This document shows positions 55,184 to 64,000 of a stretch of DNA of 64,000 nt, piece by piece. This stretch comes from Sphagnum compactum (lineage: Eukaryota; Bryophyta; Sphagnopsida; Sphagnales). The stretch lies in NCBI GenBank assembly GCA_965153455.1, contig OZ234497.1, positions 19,461,872-19,525,871 of the forward strand, written 5' to 3'. The notes beneath the pieces are model-generated. The model was not told the origin of the DNA and searched no databases. It was given only the letters and a program-made list of their open reading frames with translations. Every line of letters starts with the position of its first letter. Positions within the stretch are counted from its first letter, which is position 1. The position numbers were made by a program, and so were the translations under genes.

Positions 55184-58100
55184 ATGGTAAGCATTCGCTC
55201 CATCTATTCCGTGCCCTGCCTCAATGCTCATGCTCTGTTTTCGCGGAAAAATTAGAAGAAAAGCAAGTAGAAGAAGAGTGAGAATAAGAAAGAGGAGGCG
55301 GGGAGGAAGAAAAGGGAAGGTAAGAGTCCTTTTTCTTGGTGACAATCGTGTTACTGAATGCGTCTGTTGCAGGCTGGCTATGCTGCACTAATTGGTGCCA
55401 TATTGTCCTTTTCTAGAGCTTTCTGGTTGACGGTCTTTGGTTTTATGTATTCAAGTATGGTTATTGACTCATGTGTCAAGGTAAGATGCCTGGTGCTTTG
55501 CATCGGTAAATGTCTAGGAAGGAGATGCCGGAGTGTCATAGACATCGCTGTGTCTTTTTAACTTGCTTCACAATTGATCGTTGGAGGAAACTCTTAGTTT
55601 CTGTTTAAACCCTACTATAATCCAGCTGAAAAATTACTTTGTGTTATCCGAAACCCTAAACCTTCTTATGACCTATTTTCCAGGATCTGAATGTAGTGGC
55701 AACTGCATAGAGCTGTAGGTCGAACTCTTCACTGCATAGTGTTCCGCTTTACTGTGCAGGTGTACGTTAAGTCACACATGACTAAGGCCTACTTCAAAAG
55801 GTTTCAAGTCAAGTACAGGCGCAGGCGAGGTCCGTTTTCTGTAGGCAATCATGTGTGCAATAACAATGTATATATGGTTATCAAAGATTTACATTTGGAG
55901 GGTGGGGAGCAATTTGGAGAACCTGCATGTAGGTACTGTCTGAACCAATCTGTGCATTGCTGTCTTGTTCTGATGTATACTCTCCTATGTGCATTGTGCA
56001 GCTGGGAAAACTGACTATCGGGCCAGGATTCGTCTTACCACTCAGGACAAGAACAAGTACAACACCCCAAAGTACCGCTATGTTGTCCAATTTGTATCCT
56101 CTGTTGTTAAGTCCTTGTTTAGATTAGTCTGAGAATCCTAATTTGCCTTATAATAGCCATATGTGTTTCTTTCTTTCACATTTCATTACCTGGAGTTGTC
56201 TGCCTCTTGAATATGAATTCGTTTTTTCATGTTCTGTGTGATAACTTGTGTGTGTCGTTGGAATCTGTTAGAGATTCTATTCCTTGTGATCTAGGTGGCA
56301 CTCTCAGAATTTTGAGTGAGACTGACAGTGTCTGCACATAAGTCCAATTATCTTTGTAATCTCTTCATTAATAGTTGATTTGAGTGGCAGGATAAAGTGA
56401 TGTGTAGTGCCCCTGCATGACTGCCTGTCTCCAGTTTTTGAATCCTAATGTGTTATGTCAATTTGGCTTTACTAGTTGTGTATGTTGGAACCTAAATAGT
56501 ATATGCATCTGTTCCTTGACATTTATTTGTCCAGACCAACAAAGACATTGTGGCTCGAATCACCTATGGCACTCTTGCTGGTGACATTGTGCTGACTGCT
56601 GCCTATGCCCATGAGCTTCCACGCTATGGCTTGAAGGGTGGTTTCACCAATTATGCTGCTGGTATGTGTTCTGCGTGCCAGTCCAAAATAATCTTTGAAA
56701 GCACCTGGAGCAAGTAGCTATTGGCACTTCTGTGCTTGGCAAGCAATGCTTGCAATTGCCTTCCCCAAGCTCCACTTTCATTAATGGATGGGTTGGATGT
56801 GTCTTATATGGTCCATCACAGCTTACTGCACAGGTCTTCTGCTGGCTTGACGTCACCTGAAGAAGTTTGAGCTTGATGAGGACTACCCAGGCAATTAAAC
56901 GGTTTGTGATTTATTTCATTATTGCATGCAAACATTCTGTTATTTGATGTTTGTAGAATTGCTTCTGACTGCACATTGGGTTCAGAGCTGCAATGACAGC
57001 TTTTTGAAGTCACTTAATAGTAGTGGCAGCCACAGCAATATCTACCATGTGTAGACCAGAATTAGGTTGATATTTTCATGTTTTGGTTGTTCCTGTCTGC
57101 AGGCTACTGGTGAGGACTTCAATGTTGAGGACGGTGAGGGAAAACGGCCATTTAGGGCTCTTCTTGATGTGGGTTTGGTCAGGACTACAACTGGAAACAG
57201 AGTTTTTGGTGCCCTGAAGGTACCTTTCCACTTATGTTTTTTGTGCATATTCTCATAGCAAGGTTTGCTAGTGTCAGGATTTGTTCATTATTTGGCATCT
57301 TATCTAGTCCAGTTGTTGTCCAGTGATCCTAGATCTGTATCATAATATGGACAGTCTTCATGTAAATCTTTGTGAGTTTCCCTAATTCCTCTTTGTTTAC
57401 TTGAATGCACTCTCTAGGGAAATTGCATATAGCATAAATTATCTTCTAAAAGAGGACTAAAGGATTCTCTGTTTACTCTGAAAATGAGAGAACAAATCTC
57501 TGTGGATATTATGTGGTGTGCGCTAATGTATTCTCAATGTTGGGAGTTGCTTTATCAGTGGGAATCATCTCCTGGGCTTACATTCTTTCTGCTTCTTACA
57601 TGGCTGGGCGTTCATGTATTGTTTTACTGCTTTGCTCAGCTGCTTTTCTATTTCTTCTATTTTTGGTTTTATGTGCTTGTTGTGAAGGGAACCTCTTTGG
57701 CTGTAGTGTCAACTCAGTTACTATTTTCCTGATGTCCAAGAAACAAATTTGGAGACATTTGAATTAGCTTACCTGGATTCTGATTCTTTTGCAATGTGCA
57801 CTCTTGGATACCTGGCCACACATGATGTGGATGCTGATGCAGCATCTATGGCTTCATCAGTTTGAACCCTAAACCCTATAATGGACTTTGCATGAGATTA
57901 AGAAGTAATTCCGCTTAACACTCTGATCACTTTTTTAATACAGGGTGCTTTGGATGGAGGTTTGGATATTCCCCATAGTGAGAAGAGGTTTGCGGGTTTT
58001 AGCAAAGAGGACAAGAGTTTGAATGCTGAAACTCACCGCAAGTACATTCTGGGTGGTCACATTGCTGACTACATGAAGGTTCAGTTTCTCTCTTTCCAAG

Positions 58101-58738
58101 CTGCCATGACTTCACCTAGCACTACTTTTAGGTGATATTGTTTACAAATTATATTGTCCTTCACCCACAAGAAAGTCTCCAGAGGCAACAATACTGATTC
58201 TCTTTGGGGGGATGGGCTACAGCTTTTGAAGGAGGAAGAGCCTGAGAAGTACCAAGCCCATTTCAGTGGGCTGCTGAAAGAAGGCTTGGAGGCTGATGAT
58301 CTTGCAGAGATGTACACCAGTGTGCATGCAGCCATTCGTGCTGACCCAACTGCCCAGCTAACTGAGAAGAATGCTCCTACTGAGAAGAAAATGTGAGTTG
58401 CTGCCTCCTGATATAGCTTTACTAAATTGTGACTACATCTGCTGCCATATTTGTATACACTGGTTGTCTTTTGTTTTTGGGGGTTAAGTGCTGGTTAAGC
58501 TCGGTAGGCTCACAAGCTGGATTCTTCTGTTTTTGGTGTGGCCTCAAGAAAGATATCCAGCTACAAACTTTCAGTTATGTATTCTTATCTGCCTGCTTGA
58601 AAGGAACAATCTTGAACTAATTGAGAACTTATTGTAATTTGATGGAACAGCTGGAAGATAAAGAAGTTGTCTTATGAGGAGCGAAAGGCAGCCTTGATTT
58701 CCCAGCTCAATGCCCTAAATGAGGAAGGTGATGAATAA
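55184..58738 (+). pseudogene. RPL5: 60S ribosomal protein L5 gene with two in-frame stops
   Basis: The nine exons are 55184-55186 (ATG only), 55760-55829, 56002-56093, 56535-56661, 56822-56901, 57103-57219, 57944-58078, 58223-58392 and 58651-58738. They total 882 nt (294 codons), near the usual ~300. Landmarks are [56 protein letters not shown] and LSYEERK. RPL5 (uL18) binds 5S rRNA and joins the large ribosomal subunit. An ATG followed at once by an intron is common in plant ribosomal genes. All splice sites and the frame are intact, but exon 5 has TGA (56848-56850, where ARR is expected, CGA to TGA) and TAA (56896-56898). Skipping exon 5 would shift the frame. Either it is a recent pseudogene from an intron-containing duplication or, much less likely, the stops are bypassed. 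Telo-box motifs lie in introns 1 (55651-55660) and 6 (57864-57878). Confidence 0.88.
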
Positions 58739-58833
58739 ACAAACTAGCTGAGAAGGCCCCTTTAGATGAGGAGTTTGGGACAGTAAAGGGAAATATTGAG
58801 CAATTTTGGCTTATTGTTTGGCCTCGTGTCTGT

Positions 58834-58839
58834 AATAAA
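58834..58839 (+). promoter_or_regulatory. Polyadenylation signal of RPL5
   Basis: AATAAA about 96 bp after the RPL5 stop codon, followed by a second near-match and an AT-rich run. Position and sequence fit a plant poly(A) signal. Confidence 0.55.
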
Positions 58840-58859
58840 ATAAATAATATTTTAAGGCC

Positions 58860-61434
58860 GACTAGTTGTGTAAAGCCCTTGAGGACAAGGTATAGGAATC
58901 AATTCTTGAACCCTTCATATGTTATCCCTCTTGCTATCATTATTCTTCTCACCTTTATTATTTCAAGTTACACCTAAACCTCAGTCACATCATAGTTTCA
59001 AAAAACCAGTGTTTTGAAATTTCAAAACCATTAAGATGAACCAGTTTTAATGGTTTTATGTAAAATCAGATTTATTAAGGTAAAAATCAGATTTTGTCCT
59101 CCATATGCAGTCTGGCTCTGCAACACTGAATTGCACCACTGAACAGAATCACCATTGCTTGTGTCTTGTGCATAGCTCCAGTCTGACTTGTTTGAGTGCG
59201 ACTTCTGCATTGGCAATGTGGTTCTCCCTGTGTTCTTCATCTTCTTCTCACCCAGGTTGTGCACTACGAGCTTGACACTTGACACTTCTTGGATCTAAAT
59301 GCATCATCTGCCACTAGACAGAAGAGGTTGTAAGGTACGTATATTGTCTTTGAAGTTCAAGCTTTGTTGCAGTTCCTCAATTTCTTTCCACAACTGATTG
59401 ATGTAGCATGTGTTATATGTAGTTTTGCTTCAAGGTTTGGATAGATTTAAGCAGTAATCAAGTAGTATCCTGGTTTGTGAATTCTGCACTGATCAACACT
59501 ATTGTTTTTGAAGAACTTGTTGCATCAGCAACTAGAAAGACACTGCAAAACCCCTATAGTATCCTCAAAGTTTGAACCTTGTTGGAGTTCCTCAATTTTT
59601 TTCTGCAACTGACTGATGCAGCATGTGTCATAAGTAGTAGTGGTTCAAAGAGTGTTGAGGGACTATCCAAACTTGTGGAAGGATATAAAGGAGCTATCTC
59701 AAGGGGAATCTTCATCATGAACATCAATTATGGGAATTTGAGACAGTCTGACTGTTAGTGAAATGCATGCGTAATGATTAGCTGCATTTGAAGATTCCAT
59801 TTTGTGTAGACAATGGAAGTGGATTTTGAACTTGGAACATCTTATATATATGAGTGAAGCTTTCTAGCAACAACTGATATGGTACTAGGGGAAATTTGTT
59901 GAACCTGCTGGGTGGGCAGAGCTTGTCAAAGAAGCGTCTTCATGCAGTCACTGTAACATCAGCTGCACGCTGCCTATTTCCATTTGCTTTACTGCATCCA
60001 GCTTTGGTAAGCCAATTTCTATCACTCTTCTTGACTTGCACTCTGACTTTATTTACCATGGCTCTCTCATTATTCTTGGCTCTTGTTTGTTTCTAGCTTG
60101 TAAGTGACAAAATGGATGTCAATTGGATATGTACTGCACTGTGTATGAGGTCATCCAGTTCAAAACTTGTTGGACCCACTGGTTGAGACGGATTGAGGGT
60201 AAATACTTTTTTCAGCCTCAAAAGATCGCTCTCTTAAAATCTCTCCATGTTATTTGTATAATCTCTCCACTCTCCTGGTCAGGTTCATGTTTTTGGTTGT
60301 TGTCCTCTTTGTCATCTCCTTCTCTTCTATGTTTTGTTGAGCTAGCCAGCATGATGACCGAGTCTTCCCATTACTGCCACCATACATGTTGGTTAATGTA
60401 TGGTATTGATCTCCACCAACTGCCAAGAGCTTATGAAGCTTGTGTGGATGTTATGTTTACTGGTCACTACCATACACGTTGAAGGTCTCTGAAAATGCTT
60501 GTGACTTTTGCTGTTGAAACCACTCTCTCGTTATCTCAGAGTCGTGTCTCTTCTTTTCCCATTTGCTGATATGCTGTAGAACTTCAATCTTGATAATCTT
60601 ATTGTCAGTTCATCTCTCAATTCTATTCAGGTTGACTTAAATTGTAAGTATGGAGATGTTCTCAATGCTTACAGAGATATCTGTTGTGTCTTTTTCAGAC
60701 AAATGGGGCAAACACACCCAGAGCGACATGGATCACCAGCATGGACATACATTAGCACTATTCTCTTTGGCGTACATAATTCATTTGTTGAAGACAGGTA
60801 CTGCTGCTGATCTCTTTATCTGCTGATCTCCGATACTGAGTCTTATACAAGGGCAAGAGAAACAGACACAGAGCAGCAGGTGGGGCAAATATGCAACTGA
60901 TTGTCACCTGAAACTTCATCTTTCTGTGTTTCTACAGGTCTATTCTGCTGACTCAAGCCTCTTTTTGTATGCAGATTCCAAAGTGTCAACTGTGACATGC
61001 AGGTTGTCAAGGTTAAAGAGTCGTTAAATTGGTGATCGCCCCAATTTTCCATTCTAGTATGGTCTCAGTTGACTTCATCCTGATGAAGATTGAAGACCCT
61101 GTATTTCTTTCAAAGCAGTGAAGTGGAGATGCAAACTGTTGCTATCCCTCACTTATTGTTCTCTACTTTTCTTCTTGTCACAGACTAGAGGCATTCAATT
61201 CCTTCAAACTTTTGTCTTCATCATCATTATGCATTTCCTCCTTTTCAATTCCAGTATGCAGCTGCCTGGAGTGGGAAATTGAAGTTTGGGATGGGCCCCT
61301 AGTTTGTACAGAGGTTGTTATGTTGATTAATATTTCGTCTTAGCTTCCTACCTACCTGTACCCCTCTCATCACATTAATTGAAAAGATCCATGTGGTCAA
61401 TGTTGTGTCTAGTTCCAGATGCACCAAGTTCAAC
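58860..61434. other. Gene-poor stretch
   Basis: No gene is supported. The sequence is less AT-rich than the left half and has many TGCAG/CTGCT words, but its open frames (59896-60096, 60123-60482) carry no domain I can defend. 'ttgcatcagcaactag' and 'aacttgttg' words recur around 59400-59640, suggesting a degenerate duplication there. Confidence 0.5.
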
Positions 61435-62275
61435 TTGCACTGAGACAGAGAAATTGGTTCAGTCTAGACCACAGCACCTGGAAAACAGCTGAGGCACCCG
61501 TCACCAGAAGCAAGTTACCTTGCACTGACACAAAGAAATTATTTCAGTACAGACTGCAGCATCTGGACAACAGCTGAGGTACCCATCACCAGAAGCAAGT
61601 CGCCTTGCACTGATACAGAAGTTAGTTCTGTCCAGACTGGAGCACCTGGTCAACAGCTGAGGCACCCACCACCAGAAGCAAGTCACCTTGCACTGACACA
61701 AAGAAATTAGTTCAGTTCAAACTGCAGCATCTGGACAACAGCTGAGGTACCTGTCACGAGAAGCAAGTCACCTTGCACTGACACAAAGAAATTAGTTCTG
61801 TCGAGACTGGAGCACCTGGGCAACAGCTGAGCCACCCATCAACAGAAGCAAGTCACCTTGCACTGACACAAAGAAATTAGTTCAGTCCAGACCGCAGCAT
61901 CTGGACAACAGCTGAGGTACCTGTCACAAGAAGCAAGTCACCTAGCACTGACACAAAGAAATTAGTTCTGTCGAGACTGGAGCACCTGGGCAACAGCTGA
62001 GCCACCCATCAGCAGAAGCAAGTCACCTTGCACTGACACAAAGAAATTAGTTCAGTCCAGACTGCAGCATCTGGACAACAGCTGAGGTACCCATCACCAG
62101 AAACATGGCACCTTGCACTGACACAAAGAAATTAGTTCAGTAAGACTGCAGCACCTGGTCAACAGCTGAGGTACCCACACGAGAAGTCACCTTGCACTCA
62201 GACAAAGAAATTAGTTCCGTATAGACTGCAGCACCTTGACAAAAGCTGAGGTACCGATCACCAGAAACAAGAAGT
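61435..62275. repeat. 85-bp minisatellite with 170-bp higher-order period
   Basis: Units start (at TTGCAC) at 61435, 61520, 61605, 61688, 61773, 61858, 61943, 62028, 62113 and 62192: ten units, mostly exactly 85 bp. Two subtypes alternate: one has 'gcagcatctggacaacagct' and the other 'ggagcacctgggcaacagct'. Units 61773 and 61943 are almost identical, so a 170-bp dimer has been amplified. 85 is not a multiple of three and the minus-strand open frame across it is incidental. Confidence 0.95.
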
Positions 62276-62279
62276 ACCA

Positions 62280-63310
62280 TACCTTCCATTGTAAGCTAGA
62301 AGATGAACATTCAACTGCTGCAGCAAGGTATCCATAGAGCTATTCACTAATTTGACATGTTTAGGGCTCAAACAAACACTAGGAGAGCAGCACTGCTCTC
62401 ACTCTGGAACACTCTTCATTTTTTTCACCCCACCCAAAATACTCATGCTGCCCTTATTGTTGCCCTGGAATGAATCCTCCGAACCTGAGAAGGGCCCTAC
62501 CTTTGTTATGGCCTTCAGTGGATCCGAATAGCCAATGGGTCCACTTGTATCCCATCCATATATCAAATGCACAGCTAGAGTAGTGGCTGCATTGTCATCT
62601 TTCTTCTCACCTGAGACCAGCGTATGAAGGCAGATGTTTAACACAGAAATTGGAGTCAATACATATGAGTACGTCTCAATCCTTGAATCTGGACTACTAG
62701 CTGCATTTCCAATTAGGTAATGAGACAAGCTGCAGGGATGGGGCACAAGAGAAACTTTCAACTACATTGCCAAACTGGCACTCTGCCCCTGGCATTTACC
62801 ACATCTGTCCATTCCTTTGACAACACGAACAGAATTTTTTTTGAAGGACAGGATGAGGCCTTGTTCTCGTGTCCAGCCAAAAAAACTAGGGCGATGAGGG
62901 CAGCTTGCAGTCTCGTCACTGTTGCAGCGACGCAAGTTAATAATAATCAGGCCCCTGAATTTCTGTTTTCTCATTCCTCACTTCAAATGCAGCGAGCAGA
63001 AGTGGCGAACGGGCATATGTACGAGAAGGCAAACCGATCGCTAGCGCATTCGCGTCTGAGGTGGGGCCCACTAATTGGATTCGCTAGGGTTACCGCTTGC
63101 CTCCTAACAGACAAATAGCCGGGGCGATTGTGTCCCCATTCAGAACGTGTGGTTCTGCCCTGTTGCTTTACCCGCTCTTTCGCCTCTTCTTTTTGCTGCA
63201 CGAGTAGTCTGCCGGCCCTGCCTTGCGGCGTCGGAGCTGAAGGTGGCTTTTGCATTTCCTACCGATTGTTCAGCAACATCTCCCATCCTTCTTCTTCTGC
63301 TGGTGCACCA
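62280..63310. other. No recognised gene; overlapping open frames
   Basis: The open frames at 62399-62761 (minus, 120 codons) and 62720-63118 (plus, 132 codons) overlap at their starts and show no recognisable domain. Base composition turns GC-rich after ~63000. The minus frame is the longest unexplained one here and could be a gene fragment, but nothing confirms it. Confidence 0.4.
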
Positions 63311-64000
63311 GGTCAGATCGCGCGACCGCCTTGCAAGCTGACGAAGAGGCGAACCACGGCCACTACCCGCCACTGTCTGATGTTTGCGCTCCCATACTGC
63401 ATCGATCAAGCTAGCACAGTGCACTGAATCTTCTTTTGCTGCATCGAGATCTGGCGCCCGACCTACAAGCTGACGAAGAGACGAAGCGCAAGCGCGACCC
63501 CACCGCCTTCTGGTGTGTGCGCTACCAAGCTGTACCGATGCAGGTAGGCTGCATCTTTTTTCTCATCGAGAATTTTTCCGCCCTGCAAGTTGACGAGTAG
63601 ACTAACCATGACGGCAGACCCCGTCGCCTTCTGGTGTCTATACTACCGAGCTAGACGGATCCAGCTACGTTGCACCTTCTTTTTCCGCATCGAGATCAGT
63701 TCCGTCCCGTAAGCTGACAAAGAGACGAACCACGACCGCAGAACTCGCCGCCTTCTGGTGTGCGCTACCAAGCTACTCCGATCCGGCGAGGTTGCATCTT
63801 CCTTTTCCGCGTCGAGATCGAGCGGCCGCCCCTGCAAACTGACGAAGAGATGAACCACGGCCGCAGATCCCATCGCCTTCTGGTGTGTGCGCTACCAATC
63901 TAGACTATACCTGCATCGACATTGGGCGCCCGCCCCTGCAAGCAGACGAAGACACGAACCAGGACCGCAGATCCCACCGCCTTCTGGTGTGCGCGCTACC
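63310..64000. repeat. GC-rich ~122-bp tandem array, open at the right edge
   Basis: 'gccttctggtgt' occurs at 63505, 63626, 63750, 63875 and 63979 (spacings 121, 124, 125, 104), with a diverged unit before it from ~63310. Each unit also contains 'ctgcaa.ctgacgaagag', 'gaaccacg.ccgcagatcc' and 'gcatcgagatc'. The array continues beyond the window. It is far more GC-rich than the rest of the window, which suggests a satellite or the repeat region of a transposon. Confidence 0.9.

Noticed and set aside
54953-55345. 130-codon minus-strand open frame over the RPL5 leader
   Set aside because: It lies antisense to the RPL5 promoter and first intron, is of low complexity and has no domain.
60123-60482. 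A 'VDVMFTGHYH' segment resembling the GHxH metal motif of purple acid phosphatases
   Set aside because: No other phosphatase motif is found nearby, and the surrounding bases are partly an internal duplication of 'accatacatgttg'-type words, so the match is probably chance.
61501-61701. Minus-strand open frame with repeated Cys/Trp-rich segments
   Set aside because: It is produced by the 85-bp minisatellite; the unit length is not a multiple of three, so no repeating protein could continue.
62399-63118. Two divergent open frames of 120 and 132 codons
   Set aside because: They overlap at their starts, lack recognisable domains and splice signals, and lie between two satellite arrays; left as unknown.

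Overview
This is nuclear DNA of a land plant. The genes have spliceosomal introns with GT..AG borders. Telomere-type TTTAGGG/CCCTAAA motifs recur inside the sequence. One gene is a malectin-like LRR receptor kinase, a plant-specific architecture. The DNA is AT-rich, gene-poor and full of decayed transposons, tandem repeats and pseudogenes, which suggests a large repeat-laden genome. I cannot assign the lineage from sequence alone.

Layout. Positions 1-18.5 kb are gene-poor: AT-rich DNA, telomere-like motifs, a 53-bp tandem array (11.3-11.6 kb), a 1-kb long inverted repeat (12.15-13.19 kb), two members of one MITE-like family (14.85-15.26 and 17.87-18.09 kb), and near 3.2-3.7 kb a fragment matching the 3' part and flank of the receptor-kinase locus further right. 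Positions 18.6-27.5 kb hold an intact 15-exon receptor kinase gene (999 codons): signal peptide, malectin-like ectodomain, GDPC motif, LRRs, transmembrane segment and a non-RD kinase. Positions 29.8-33.8 kb hold a rearranged paralogue that is clearly a pseudogene. About 1.8 kb of duplicated 3' flank follows each copy (27.6-29.5 and 33.9-35.7 kb).

Positions 42.1-45.55 kb (minus strand) hold a decayed, intron-containing copy of an NAD-dependent malic enzyme gene, abutted by a 280-bp TIR element. Positions 47.3-49.1 kb (minus) hold an intact three-exon MAM33/p32-type mitochondrial protein gene bracketed by interstitial telomeric tracts. Positions 50.8-53.0 kb hold a dead PIF1-type helicase plus endonuclease relic of a Helentron-like element. 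Positions 55.2-58.7 kb hold a nine-exon 60S ribosomal protein L5 gene whose frame and splice sites are kept but whose exon 5 has two in-frame stops. The right end has an 85-bp minisatellite with a 170-bp higher-order period (61.4-62.3 kb) and a GC-rich ~122-bp tandem array that runs off the window edge.

The genes show no operon-like or pathway logic. The coherent story is local: a receptor-kinase segment duplicated several times, and the copies were broken by unequal exchange, frameshifts, deletions and TE insertion. Several pseudogene lesions (CGA to TGA, CGT to TGT) look like deamination of methylated cytosine. I found no convincing previously undescribed system. The best leads are the doubly interrupted RPL5 gene, the long inverted repeat, the dated TIR insertion with its paralogous empty site, and the telomeric repeats abutting a splice donor.
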